A stretch of DNA of 64,000 bases. Source: Mycolicibacterium boenickei (lineage in GTDB: Bacteria > Actinomycetota > Actinomycetes > Mycobacteriales > Mycobacteriaceae). The stretch spans positions 6,448,001 through 6,512,000 of the forward strand of contig NZ_AP022579.1 of the NCBI RefSeq assembly GCF_010731295.1, given 5' to 3'. Under the pieces are notes generated by a model. That model saw only the letters and a list, made by a program, of their open reading frames with translations. It searched no databases and had not been told where the DNA came from. Of the stretch, positions 17,243 through 27,171 are shown piece after piece. The translations under genes were made by a program, and so were the position numbers. How positions within the stretch are numbered: position 1 is the first letter of the stretch; the number at the start of each line of letters is the position of its first letter.

Positions 17243-18528
17243 TCAACAGCCACGATCCGCTGGCCGTGCTGACCGGCGCGGACCATCCGGTTTCCCCCGA
17301 TCCGGTGTTCGCCGCCCGGCTGCGCGCGCGGCTGGAATCGGCCCTCACCCTGCCCATCCACGCCGAAGGAGTTGACATGAGCGGAACCGACACTGCCATC
17401 GCCGAACTGAACCAGCCCGAGGCTGTGCCCGCTGCCCCGGCCGCCCCGCGGCCCGCGGCGATCCCCTATCTGGCCGTACCCGACGCCCGCGCCGCCATCG
17501 CCTGGTACGTCGACGCGCTCGGGGCCGAGCCGGTCGGAGAGCCGATCGTGATGGCCGACGGTCGCATCGGCCACGCCGAACTGGCCCTCGCCGACGGGGT
17601 GTTCTACCTGGCCGACGAGTTCCCCGAGCTGGGACTCAAAGCACCGGCACCACAGGAGAATTCGGTGAGTCTGATGCTGGACGTCCCCGACACCGACGCC
17701 GCGCTGGAACGGGCGAGAAACCTCGGCGCGCAGGTGCAGCGCGAACCGTACGAGAACTACGGCACCCGCAACGCGTCGATCATCGACCCGTCGGGTCACC
17801 GGTGGATGCTCACCGGTCCGGTGTCCCGCCCTGTCGTGCCGATCCAGCACGGAGACGTCGGCTACGTCTCGGTCTGGGCGCCCGATATCGCGCGGGCCGC
17901 CCGCTTCTACGGTCAGGTGTTGGGCTGGACCTTCGACCCGGCCACCCGCCAGGTCACCAACACCCGCCAGCACATCGGCATCTATCCGATGCCCGGCACG
18001 CCCACCCTGTTCTGCTGCTACGCCGTGACCGATCTCGACCGGGCCCGGCAGGCCATCGCCGACGCGGGCGGTGAGCCGGGCGACACCCAGGAGTTCGAGT
18101 TCGGCACCGTGCTCGATGCCGCCGATCCGGGCGGCACCGCATTCGCGGTATTCCAACCCGCCGGTGTCGTCGCGCGCCCCGAGCTCAACGGGGCTGGGCC
18201 GGGCGAACTTTCGTACCTCACCTACGAAGTGCCCGACTCGGCGGCATTCAAGGAGTTCTACGGCCGCGTGCTGTCGTGGACCTTCGAGCCCGGCCGCATC
18301 AACGACGGCTGGGGTGTGCAGGGCAGCCAGCCGATGTCGGGGATCGCCGGTAGTGCCGCGGCTGCCGTGACCGTGCCCATGTGGACGGTGGCCGATATCG
18401 ACACCGCGGTCACCCGGGTCGTCGAGGCCGGCGGCACCGTGCTGCAGCAGCCGTCACGGCAGGACTACGGATTGATGGCCGAGTGCACCGACGACCAGGG
18501 CGGCCGGTTCTACCTCGGCCAGTTCTAG
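17239..18528 (+). CDS. Three-domain VOC (glyoxalase/bleomycin-resistance fold) protein
   Basis: A 429-residue protein coupled to the ECF sigma factor by a GTGA overlap and a strong GGAGGGAGG site. The first ~46 residues (ending ARLESALTLPIHAEG) form a separate extension rich in DPLAVL and FAARLRAR. Three VOC units follow, beginning near AIPYLAVPDARAAIAWYVDA, VGYVSVWAPDIARAARFYG and ELSYLTYEVPDSAAFKEFYG. A second in-frame start with its own GAAGGAG (ATG at 17377) would give a form without the extension. Role unknown: glutathione-type chemistry, small-molecule binding or sensing for the sigma factor are all possible. Confidence 0.85.
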   Translation: MINSHDPLAVLTGADHPVSPDPVFAARLRARLESALTLPIHAEGVDMSGTDTAIAELNQPEAVPAAPAAPRPAAIPYLAVPDARAAIAWYVDALGAEPVGEPIVMADGRIGHAELALADGVFYLADEFPELGLKAPAPQENSVSLMLDVPDTDAALERARNLGAQVQREPYENYGTRNASIIDPSGHRWMLTGPVSRPVVPIQHGDVGYVSVWAPDIARAARFYGQVLGWTFDPATRQVTNTRQHIGIYPMPGTPTLFCCYAVTDLDRARQAIADAGGEPGDTQEFEFGTVLDAADPGGTAFAVFQPAGVVARPELNGAGPGELSYLTYEVPDSAAFKEFYGRVLSWTFEPGRINDGWGVQGSQPMSGIAGSAAAAVTVPMWTVADIDTAVTRVVEAGGTVLQQPSRQDYGLMAECTDDQGGRFYLGQF

Positions 18529-18536
18529 AGCGGAAG

Positions 18537-19724
18537 TCAGCCCAGGACGTCGGCGATGGGAGCGCCTGCGGCGATCTTGCCGCGGGCCTTCATCACCTTG
18601 CCGGGCATGCCGCCGCCGACCACACCGACCACGACACCGTCGCGCTCGTAGAAGGCCAGGAACTTGCGCCCGTCGTCCTCGACCACGTGCACGACGTCGT
18701 CGGCCTCGGGCTCACCCAGGCACTGGATCTTGACGTCGTACTGATCGCTCCAGAAGTACGGCACCGACACGACGGGCGAGGCCTCCTGGCCCAGGATCGC
18801 CGGCACCATGGCGCGCGCCTGATCGGCGACATTGCTCCAATGCTCAACGCGCGCTTGGTCACCCACGTGATCGCGCCACGACGCGACATCGCCGATGGCC
18901 CACACGCCCGCGGCGCTGGAGCGGCCGACCTCGTCGCACACCACGCCGTTGTCGAGCTCGATACCGGTGCCGTCGAGCCACTCGACCGCCGGGTGCGAGC
19001 CGATACCGACCACCACGAGATCGGCGTCGAGCTCAGTACCGTCACCCAGCACGACCTGCTCGACCTTGTCGGCGCCGCGAACCTCGCTCACGCCGACACC
19101 GCACCGCACGTCCACACCTTCGGCCTGGTGCAACCGGGTCACGAGCGCCCCGATCTGCTCACCGAGAACCGAGGCCAGCGGCGTCGGCTGCGGCTCCACG
19201 AGCACCACATCGACACCCAGCTTGCGCAGGCTCGCGGCCACCTCACAGCCGATGAACCCGGCCCCGACCACCACGGCGCGCTGAGCCTTTCCGGCGTGCT
19301 CGCGCAGGGCCAGGCTCTCGTCGTACGACCGCAGCACGTGGATGCCGGCCAGATCACCGAAGGACCGAATCCGCTTGGGTACCAGCCCGGTGGCGATGAT
19401 GAGCTCGTCGTAGGCCACGTCGCTGCCGTCGGCCAGCTTCAACGTCTTGGCGGCGGTGTCCACCGACTGCGCGGCCGAGCCGAGCCGCAGCGTGATGTCG
19501 TTCTCGGCGTAGAACTCGGCCGGCTTGAGCGTGACGTCGTCAGTCTCGGCGCGCAGCACTTCCTTGGACAGCGGCGGCCGATCGTAGGGCAGATGGTCCT
19601 CGTCGCTGACGATGGTGATGGGGCCGGCGTACTCCGACCGACGCAACTGTTCGGCCGTCCGGGCCGCAGCCAAGCCACCGCCGACGATGACGATGCCCGC
19701 CGCTGATCCCGTTGAAGTAGTCAC
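18537..19724 (-). CDS. FAD-dependent NAD(P)H:ferredoxin reductase-like protein
   Basis: A 395-residue flavoprotein of the rubredoxin/ferredoxin/putidaredoxin reductase group. The FAD dinucleotide fold is VIVGGGLAAARTAEQL (residues 12-27) and the NAD(P)H fold is AVVVGAGFIGCEVAASL (about 149-165). GVWAIGDVASW is the second FAD motif. It passes electrons from NAD(P)H to a ferredoxin that could feed the P450 at 5201. In M. tuberculosis the corresponding gene near mftR is, from memory, Rv0688. It is convergent with the VOC gene, 8 nt apart. The start is a GTG. Confidence 0.88.
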   Translation of the reverse strand: MTTSTGSAAGIVIVGGGLAAARTAEQLRRSEYAGPITIVSDEDHLPYDRPPLSKEVLRAETDDVTLKPAEFYAENDITLRLGSAAQSVDTAAKTLKLADGSDVAYDELIIATGLVPKRIRSFGDLAGIHVLRSYDESLALREHAGKAQRAVVVGAGFIGCEVAASLRKLGVDVVLVEPQPTPLASVLGEQIGALVTRLHQAEGVDVRCGVGVSEVRGADKVEQVVLGDGTELDADLVVVGIGSHPAVEWLDGTGIELDNGVVCDEVGRSSAAGVWAIGDVASWRDHVGDQARVEHWSNVADQARAMVPAILGQEASPVVSVPYFWSDQYDVKIQCLGEPEADDVVHVVEDDGRKFLAFYERDGVVVGVVGGGMPGKVMKARGKIAAGAPIADVLG

Positions 19725-19794
19725 GTGGGGTTTTTACACGATCGGAGTCAAACGTTGTAGTGCACCCTACGTTTGCGCAGGCCGATGAGGTGCG

Positions 19795-20274
19795 TCACGG
19801 CTGGCCCCGCTCGATGACGTTGGTGAGCACCACGATGCTCTCGCTGCGCTCGATGCGCGCCGTCGAGCGGATGCGTTCCAGGGCTTCTTCGAGATGGCGC
19901 ATGTCGCGCGCCAGCACGTGCAGGATGGCATCGGCGGTGCCGGTCACCGTTGCCGCGCTGACCACCTCGGGAATGTCGATCCACGCTGCGCGCAACTGAT
20001 CCGGCGCGATGGTGCCCTGGCAGAACACCTGCACGTAGGCCTCGGTGCGCCAGCCGAGGACATTGCGGTCGATCACGGTGGTGAAGCCGCGGATCACCCC
20101 CTCGGCGACCATGCGGTCCACGCGCCGCTTCACCGCGGGCGCCGACAGGTTCACCCGCTGCCCGATCTCGGCGAACGTCGCCCTCGCGTTCTCGGTGAGC
20201 TCGGCCAGAATCCGGCCGTCGGTGTCGTCCAGACGCTCCACATCGACCTCCACGCAACAAACTGCCGCCAACAC
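19795..20274 (-). CDS. Lrp/AsnC-family transcriptional regulator
   Basis: A 159-residue regulator: N-terminal winged helix (LDDTDGRILAELTENARATF; recognition helix near LSAPAVKRRVDRM) and a C-terminal RAM effector domain (SAATVTGTADAILHVLARD). I keep the GTG at 20274 because AGGA lies 6 nt upstream; GTG codons 7 and 11 codons further in are also possible. It is divergent from the dimethylargininase-like gene, so it very likely controls the arginine/ornithine operon, responding to an amino acid. It matches Rv2324 next to rocD in M. tuberculosis, as I recall. Confidence 0.9.
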   Translation of the reverse strand: MLAAVCCVEVDVERLDDTDGRILAELTENARATFAEIGQRVNLSAPAVKRRVDRMVAEGVIRGFTTVIDRNVLGWRTEAYVQVFCQGTIAPDQLRAAWIDIPEVVSAATVTGTADAILHVLARDMRHLEEALERIRSTARIERSESIVVLTNVIERGQP

Positions 20275-20354
20275 GTGATTCCTGCAATATATCTCTGCAT
20301 ATCACGCAACAAGATGCGATTGATTGCGCTACGGGCACTTCATATCGTCGATTC
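20275..20354. promoter_or_regulatory. Divergent promoter region of the Lrp regulator and the arginine operon
   Basis: This 80-nt stretch is clearly richer in AT than its surroundings. It has short repeats of the TGCAATAT / TGCATAT type (20283-20302) and GCGATTGATTGCG near 20317-20329. Lrp-family proteins bind degenerate AT-rich sites of this kind. No specific box can be fixed by eye. Confidence 0.4.
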
Positions 20355-21221
20355 ATGACGATTTTCGACGAAGTCGTGCACGGCACCGTGCCTCAAACCG
20401 GCGGGACAGTAGCGCCGACACGGACCGCGACAACTCGCCACTACGCCATGACCGCCCCCGAATACTTCACCGTCGAATACGCCATCAACCCATGGATGGA
20501 CACCGCCACACCCGTGGACACCACGCTCGCCCTGGCCCAGTGGGACACGCTGCGGCGGGTGTACGCCGACCTCGGCCACACCGTCGACCTGGTGGCACCG
20601 CGCGCCGGCCTGCCCGACATGGTCTACGCCGCCAACGGCGGATTCCTGGTCGGGGACACCGCTGTGGTGGCCCGCTTCGCCTACCCGCAGCGCGCGGGCG
20701 AGGCCGACGCCTACGCCGAGTGGATGTCCGCGGCCGGGTATCGCCCGGTGCGCACCGAACACATCAACGAAGGGCAGGGCGACCTGCTGCTCGTCGGGTC
20801 GAATCTGTTGGCCGGATACGGTTTTCGCACCGACAGACGCGCCCACGACGAGATCGCGGCGGTCACCGGCCTTGACGTCACCAGCCTGGAGCTCGTCGAC
20901 CCGCGCTTCTATCACCTCGACACCGCACTGGCCGTGCTCGACGAATCCACGATCGCCTACTATCCCCCGGCTTTCAGCGACGACGCCCGGAAGCGCTTGA
21001 CCGAACTGTTCGGCACCGCCATCGAAGTGGGCTCGGCCGACGCGTACGTCCTCGGCCTCAACGTGGTGTCCGACGGTCGCCACGTCGTGATGCCCGCGGC
21101 CGCCACCGGATTCGCCGCGCAGCTGCGGCAAGCCGGATTCGAGCCGATCGGCGTCGATCTTTCCGAACTCCTCAAAGGCGGCGGATCCGTGAAATGCTGC
21201 ACCCTGGAGCTGCACCCATGA
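20355..21221 (+). CDS. Dimethylarginine dimethylaminohydrolase / amidinotransferase-family protein
   Basis: A 288-residue member of the guanidino-group modifying superfamily. The expected catalytic residues are present: an acidic NPWMDTATPVD segment, GGFLVGD, the His in FYHLDTALAVLD, and a C-terminal Cys in GSVKCCTLEL. Such enzymes convert methylarginine or arginine to citrulline, or act on ornithine-linked guanidino compounds. Its stop overlaps the rocD start (ATGA), so it works with ornithine aminotransferase. In M. tuberculosis the neighbour of rocD is Rv2323c, from memory. Exact substrate not certain. Confidence 0.85.
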   Translation: MTIFDEVVHGTVPQTGGTVAPTRTATTRHYAMTAPEYFTVEYAINPWMDTATPVDTTLALAQWDTLRRVYADLGHTVDLVAPRAGLPDMVYAANGGFLVGDTAVVARFAYPQRAGEADAYAEWMSAAGYRPVRTEHINEGQGDLLLVGSNLLAGYGFRTDRRAHDEIAAVTGLDVTSLELVDPRFYHLDTALAVLDESTIAYYPPAFSDDARKRLTELFGTAIEVGSADAYVLGLNVVSDGRHVVMPAAATGFAAQLRQAGFEPIGVDLSELLKGGGSVKCCTLELHP

Positions 21222-22468
21222 CCATGCTGGACAGTGTGGACAACCAGGCCACCCCGGATGCTGCGACCGCCTCCGCGATCGCGCGCGACGATCGCTATGT
21301 CGCCCACAACTACTCACCGCTGCCGGTGGTCGCACACAGCGCCGAGGGCGCCTGGATCACCGATGTGAGCGGCCGGCGCTACCTCGACTGCCTGGCCGCC
21401 TACTCGGCCGTCAACTTCGGCCACCGCAATCCCGAGATCATCGCCGCCGCACACGAACAACTGGACCGGCTGACCCTGGTGAGCCGCGCCTTCCATTCCG
21501 ATCGACTCGGGCCGTTCGCGCAGGCCCTGGCCGAGTTGTGCGGCAAGGACATGGTGCTGCCGATGAACAGCGGCGCCGAAGCCGTCGAGAGCGGCATCAA
21601 GGTGGCCCGCAAATGGGCGACCGACGTCAAGGGCGTGCCCGCGGGAGAATCCAATATCGTGGTGGCGCAGAACAACTTCCACGGGCGCACCACCACGATC
21701 ATCAGCTTCTCCGACGACGAGACCGCGCGCCGGGGCTTCGGGCCGTACACGCCGGGATTCCGGTCGGTGCCGTTCGGCGACCATCGGGCGCTCGCCGAGG
21801 CGGTCGACGCGAACACCGCCGCCGTGCTGATCGAGCCCATCCAGGGCGAGGCCGGCATCATCGTCCCGCCCGCCGACTACCTGCCCCGGGTCCGCGACAT
21901 CTGCAGCCGCAACCACGTGCTGATGATCGCCGACGAGATCCAGTCCGGCCTGGCCCGCACCGGGCGCACCTTCGCCTGCGAACACTGGGGTGTGGTTCCA
22001 GACGTCTACCTGCTCGGCAAGGCTCTGGGCGGCGGCGTGGTACCGCTGTCCGCGGTGGTGGCCGACCGCGACATCCTCGGCGTGCTGCACCCCGGCGAGC
22101 ACGGTTCCACCTTCGGCGGCAACCCACTGGCCGCGGCCATCGGCACCACGGTTGTCGGCATGCTGCGCCGTGGCGAATACCAGCTCCGGTCAACCCAACT
22201 CGGCGAGCACCTGCACAAGCGGCTCACCGGACTGATCGGGCACGGGGTGACCGCGGTTCGCGGCATGGGCCTGTGGGCCGGCGTGGACATCGACCCGGAC
22301 CTGGGCACCGGCAAGCAGTTCGGCCTGGCCTTGGCCGAACGCGGTGTGCTGGTGAAGGACACCCACGGCTCGACCCTGCGGTTCGCCCCACCGCTGGTGG
22401 TGACCGCCGACGAGCTCGACTGGGCTGTTGACCAATTCGCTGACACCCTGACCGAGGCGCGCCGATAA
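21218..22468 (+). CDS. rocD: Ornithine aminotransferase
   Basis: A 416-residue PLP-dependent class III aminotransferase. Key parts: MNSGAEAVESGIKVARKW, the PLP-contacting Asp in IADEIQSGLARTG, and the Schiff-base Lys in LLGKALGGGVVP (about 268). It transfers the delta-amino group of ornithine to 2-oxoglutarate, giving glutamate semialdehyde for proline/glutamate. Here it is one intact frame; in M. tuberculosis I recall that it is split into rocD1 and rocD2. The ATG overlaps the upstream stop. Confidence 0.95.
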   Translation: MTMLDSVDNQATPDAATASAIARDDRYVAHNYSPLPVVAHSAEGAWITDVSGRRYLDCLAAYSAVNFGHRNPEIIAAAHEQLDRLTLVSRAFHSDRLGPFAQALAELCGKDMVLPMNSGAEAVESGIKVARKWATDVKGVPAGESNIVVAQNNFHGRTTTIISFSDDETARRGFGPYTPGFRSVPFGDHRALAEAVDANTAAVLIEPIQGEAGIIVPPADYLPRVRDICSRNHVLMIADEIQSGLARTGRTFACEHWGVVPDVYLLGKALGGGVVPLSAVVADRDILGVLHPGEHGSTFGGNPLAAAIGTTVVGMLRRGEYQLRSTQLGEHLHKRLTGLIGHGVTAVRGMGLWAGVDIDPDLGTGKQFGLALAERGVLVKDTHGSTLRFAPPLVVTADELDWAVDQFADTLTEARR

Positions 22469-22496
22469 TCGGTTGATCCGGCACCAAGGAGGCACC

Positions 22497-24005
22497 ATGT
22501 CCGCCCCAGCCAACAACTTGACCGGCCAGATGCTGCGGCGAAGGCCGGTTTTCGGAGCGCCGGTCGCCCACGGCGCGTCCGACCACCTCCGACGAAGTAT
22601 CGGCACGTTCCAACTCACCTTGTTCGGCGTCGGTGCCACGGTCGGCACCGGCATCTTCATCGTGCTGCAGCAGGCCGTCCCCAAAGCAGGTCCGGCGGTG
22701 CTGGTGTCGTTCGTGGTGGCCGGTATCGCTGCCGGGCTGTCGGCGATCTGTTACGCGGAAATGGCCGCAGCCGTACCGGTTTCGGGGTCCACCTATTCCT
22801 ACGCCTACACCACGATGGGCGAATTCATCGCCATGGGCGTCGCGGCGTGCCTGCTGCTGGAGTACGGCGTCTCCATGTCGGCCACCGCGATCGGCTGGAG
22901 CGGCTATCTGAATCAGCTGCTGGACAACTGGTTCGGCTGGCGCTTGCCGCACGCGCTGTCCGCCGCCCCATGGGGTGACAACCCCGGCCTGATCAACCTG
23001 CCGGCAACCGTCCTGATCATCATGTGCGCGCTACTGCTGATCCGCGGCGCCAGCGAGTCCGCGGCGGTCAACACCGTCATGGTGATCCTCAAACTCGCGG
23101 TGCTCGCCATGTTCGTGGCCATTGCGTTCACCGCGTTCACCACGGACCATTTCGCCGGATTCTGGGACAAGGGCTTCGCCGGGATCACCGCCGCCGCCAG
23201 CACCATCTTCTTCACGTTCATCGGCCTGGATGCCGTCTCCACCGCGGGCGACGAGGTGAAGAACCCGCAGAAGACCATGCCGCGGGCGATCCTCGGCGCA
23301 CTCGTCGTCGTCACCAGCATCTACATCCTGGTCGCATTCGCAGGCCTGGGAACCCAGTCCGCCGACGAGTTCGGTTCCGACGAACAGTCCGAAGCCGGGC
23401 TGTCGGTGATGCTCACCAACATCCTGCACGGGCAGACCTGGGCCAGCAGCATCCTCGCTTTCGGTGCGGTGATCTCGATCTTCTCGGTGACCCTTGTGGT
23501 GATGTACGGCCAGACCCGCATCCTGTTCGCCATGGGGCGCGACGGCCTGCTGCCGCCGATGTTCGCAAAAGTGAACCCGCGCACCATGACTCCGGTGAAC
23601 AACACCATCGTCGTCGCGGCGGTCACCGGCACCCTGGCCGGATTCGTGCCGCTGGACTACCTGTGGGACCTGGTCTCGATCGGCACCCTGGTGGCGTTCA
23701 TCGTGGTGTCCATCGGTGTGATCATCCTGCGGGTGCGGGAGCCGGACCTGCCGCGGTCCTTCAAGGTTCCCGGCTACCCGGTGACACCGATCCTGTCCGT
23801 GCTGGCCTGCGGGTTCGTGCTGTGGGGCCTGCCGCGCATCACCTGGCTGTGGTTCAGCATCTGGGTAGCCCTCGTCCTGGCGTTCTACCTGTTGTGGAGC
23901 CGGCATCACAGTGCCCTCAACGACGGCGGCGACGGCTACATCCCTGGCGCGGCCGCCGGTGAGGACGACGTCATGACCACCCCGGGAGCCGAGGAGAACC
24001 GATGA
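22497..24005 (+). CDS. rocE: APC-family amino acid permease (RocE-like)
   Basis: A 502-residue transporter with about 12 hydrophobic segments. The TM1 region VGATVGTGIFIVL is the conserved APC substrate-binding motif. A good AAGGAGG site precedes the ATG at 22497. Position directly after rocD and before the universal stress gene (as Rv2321c-Rv2320c-Rv2319c in M. tuberculosis, from memory) supports uptake of arginine or ornithine. Its stop overlaps the next start (ATGA). Confidence 0.88.
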   Translation: MSAPANNLTGQMLRRRPVFGAPVAHGASDHLRRSIGTFQLTLFGVGATVGTGIFIVLQQAVPKAGPAVLVSFVVAGIAAGLSAICYAEMAAAVPVSGSTYSYAYTTMGEFIAMGVAACLLLEYGVSMSATAIGWSGYLNQLLDNWFGWRLPHALSAAPWGDNPGLINLPATVLIIMCALLLIRGASESAAVNTVMVILKLAVLAMFVAIAFTAFTTDHFAGFWDKGFAGITAAASTIFFTFIGLDAVSTAGDEVKNPQKTMPRAILGALVVVTSIYILVAFAGLGTQSADEFGSDEQSEAGLSVMLTNILHGQTWASSILAFGAVISIFSVTLVVMYGQTRILFAMGRDGLLPPMFAKVNPRTMTPVNNTIVVAAVTGTLAGFVPLDYLWDLVSIGTLVAFIVVSIGVIILRVREPDLPRSFKVPGYPVTPILSVLACGFVLWGLPRITWLWFSIWVALVLAFYLLWSRHHSALNDGGDGYIPGAAAGEDDVMTTPGAEENR

Positions 24006-24883
24006 CCGTCGTGGTCGGGTACCTCGCAGGCAAGGGCGGGGCGTCGGCACTGCACCTCGCGGTCGGTGCAGCCCACACCTTGAACACCTCGCTGGCGGTG
24101 GCCACCGTCGTCCCGCGGCCGTGGCTTACGCCATCGCCCGCCCGCGTCGACGCCGAATATGCCGAGTACGCAGCCCAGTTGGCAGCGTCGTCGGCCGAGC
24201 AGGCACGCCAGCACGTGGCCGCGCTCGACGACCGTCTCGACGTCAGCTTCCACAAATTCGCGCACCGGTCGGTGTCGGGCGGGCTGTTGGAGGCGGTCGC
24301 CGAACTCGACGCCGAGCTGCTCGTTCTCGGCTCGGCGTCCGAGGGTCAGCTGGGCCAGGTGGTGGTGGGCTCGACCGCGGATCGGCTGCTGCACTCCTGC
24401 CCGGTCCCGTTGGCGATCAGCCCCCGCGGTTACCGGCGGCCGAAATCCGGTGCGCTGGCACGCATCACGTGCGCCTACCCCGGCACTCCCGAGTCGGTTT
24501 CCGTCGTCCAGCGGGTGACCGACCTGAGCCGGCGGCTCGATACGCCCATGCGCATGGTCACTTTCGCGGTCCGGGGCCGCAACATGTATCCACCGACGGT
24601 CGGTCTGCATGCCGAGGACGCGATCCTGCAGGAGTGGGCGAAACAGGCCCAGCAGGCGATGACCCGGTTGAAGGACGACAAGATCATCGGCGACGACGTG
24701 GAACTGCAGGTCGTCACCGGCAACGACTGGAGCGAAGCCCTCGATGCCGTCGACTGGCTCGAGGGCGAGATCCTGGCGATCGGAACCTCGCCGGGCAGCG
24801 CGGTGGCCCGGGTCTTCCTGGGATCACATGGATCAAAGATCCTGCGGCACAGTCCGGTTCCGGTTCTCGTCCTCCCGGGCTGA
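24002..24883 (+). CDS. Universal stress protein, tandem Usp domains
   Basis: A 293-residue protein with two Usp domains. The ATP-binding loops are LVLGSASEGQLGQVVVGSTA (domain 1) and AIGTSPGSAVARVFLGSHGS (domain 2), both with the G-2x-G-9x-G(S/T) pattern. It starts with an ATGA overlap to the permease gene and ends the operon before a strong hairpin. Its role is probably stress or nucleotide-linked regulation of the operon's enzymes; mechanism unknown. Confidence 0.88.
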   Translation: MTVVVGYLAGKGGASALHLAVGAAHTLNTSLAVATVVPRPWLTPSPARVDAEYAEYAAQLAASSAEQARQHVAALDDRLDVSFHKFAHRSVSGGLLEAVAELDAELLVLGSASEGQLGQVVVGSTADRLLHSCPVPLAISPRGYRRPKSGALARITCAYPGTPESVSVVQRVTDLSRRLDTPMRMVTFAVRGRNMYPPTVGLHAEDAILQEWAKQAQQAMTRLKDDKIIGDDVELQVVTGNDWSEALDAVDWLEGEILAIGTSPGSAVARVFLGSHGSKILRHSPVPVLVLPG

Positions 24884-24922
24884 GTCCGCCGAGCAGTCCC
24901 CCGCAAGCGGGAGGGGCCCCCA

Positions 24923-24962
24923 ATAAAACTGCCCATTTCCGCGCGGAAATGGGCAGTTTTAT
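24923..24962. terminator. Perfect 40-bp palindromic bidirectional terminator
   Basis: ATAAAACTGCCCATTTCCGC is followed directly by its reverse complement, so 20-bp arms meet with no spacer. The ends read AAAA/TTTT, giving a U-tract in both directions. It separates the convergent usp gene (ends 24883) and SDR gene (ends 24979). Confidence 0.85.
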
Positions 24963-24978
24963 GTCTGGTCGCGGGAGA

Positions 24979-25845
<867 letters not shown>

Positions 25846-25898
25846 TCAGTGAGTCTGGCCACAGGCTAACAGCAGAAGTAGAACGTGTTCCTGGACTC

Positions 25899-27146
25899 CT
25901 ACCACTGAATGGGATCGCGGATGATCGGGCAGGTCATGCAGTGCCCGCCACCTCGGCCGCGGCCCAGCTCGGCACCGACGATCGTGATCACCTCTACGCC
26001 GGCCTTGCGCAGCAGAGAGTTGGTGTGGGTGTTCCGGTCGTAGGCGAACACCACCCCGGGTTCGACGGCGACCAGGTTGTTGCCGCTGTCCCACTGCTGA
26101 CGCTCCGAGTCGTAGGCGGTGCCGCCGGTCTCGACGACACGAAGCTTCGGCAGGTCCAACGCGGCGGCCACCACCTCGATGAACGGTTTGGACTCCGGCA
26201 CCACCTCGACGCCCGGTTCGGTATCGCTGGGCAGCAGGGTGAACGCGACGATGTTGTCGACGATCTCCGGATAGATGGTCACCACATCGCGGTCGGCGAA
26301 GGTGAACACCGTGTCCAGGTGCATGGCGGAACGTAGCTTGGGCATGCCGGCGACGATCACCTTCTCCGCGGCGCCGCTGGCGAACAGTTCGGCGGCCACC
26401 TGGGTGATGGCCTGCCGGGACGAGCGTTCGCTCATCCCGATGAGCACCACGCCATTGCCGGGGATCAGTACGTCACCACCCTCGAGAGTGGCTTGGCCCC
26501 AGGACTTTTCCGGGTCACCCCACCACACCGTCGACCCCACGTAGTCGGGATGGAACTGATAGATCGCCTTCATCAGCAAGGTTTCGTCATGCCGGGCCGG
26601 CCAGAACAGCGGGTTGAGCGTGAGCCCGCCGTAGATCCAGCAGGTGGTGTCGCGGGTGTACAGCGTGTTGGGCAGCGGCGGCATCAGATATTCGTTGACG
26701 CCGGTGTCCTCGCGGGCCAGAGCCAGGTACCCGGAGCGGACCTCGGCCGGCAGATCCCGGGTGGACAGGCCGCCGATGAGGAATTCGGTGAGTCGGCGCT
26801 CCGGGAGCGAGTCCAGGAATCCGCGGGTGTCGTCGACCAACCCGACGCCCACCTCGTTGGCCACGATCTTGCGATCCAGCAGCCACGCCTTGGCCTCGGG
26901 AAGCTCGATCGTCTCGGTGAGCAGGTTGTGCAGCTCGACGACCTCCACACCGCGGTCACGCATCTTGGACATGAAGTCGAAGTGGTCGCGCCGAGCGTTC
27001 TGCACCCACAACACGTCGTCGAACAACAGGTCGTCACAGTTGGTCGGAGTGAGCCGTTCATGGGCCAGCCCCGGTGAGCAGACCAGAACCTTACGCAGCT
27101 TCCCGACCTCGGAGTGCACGCCGTACGTGGCGGACGGATTCGACAT
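25899..27146 (-). CDS. arcA: Arginine deiminase
   Basis: A 415-residue arginine deiminase. The active-site set is visible: [20 protein letters not shown] with the His, and the nucleophilic Cys in [11 protein letters not shown] near the C-terminus. It hydrolyses arginine to citrulline and ammonia. Two ATG codons are adjacent; I use the second (27146) because AAGGA is then 5 nt away. It follows arcD by 22 nt and is expected to be in the same transcript. No arcB or arcC lies nearby, so ATP production through carbamate kinase is not encoded here. Confidence 0.93.
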   Translation of the reverse strand: MSNPSATYGVHSEVGKLRKVLVCSPGLAHERLTPTNCDDLLFDDVLWVQNARRDHFDFMSKMRDRGVEVVELHNLLTETIELPEAKAWLLDRKIVANEVGVGLVDDTRGFLDSLPERRLTEFLIGGLSTRDLPAEVRSGYLALAREDTGVNEYLMPPLPNTLYTRDTTCWIYGGLTLNPLFWPARHDETLLMKAIYQFHPDYVGSTVWWGDPEKSWGQATLEGGDVLIPGNGVVLIGMSERSSRQAITQVAAELFASGAAEKVIVAGMPKLRSAMHLDTVFTFADRDVVTIYPEIVDNIVAFTLLPSDTEPGVEVVPESKPFIEVVAAALDLPKLRVVETGGTAYDSERQQWDSGNNLVAVEPGVVFAYDRNTHTNSLLRKAGVEVITIVGAELGRGRGGGHCMTCPIIRDPIQW

Positions 27147-27171
27147 CATCTTCCTTTCACGTTGTGTGGCA

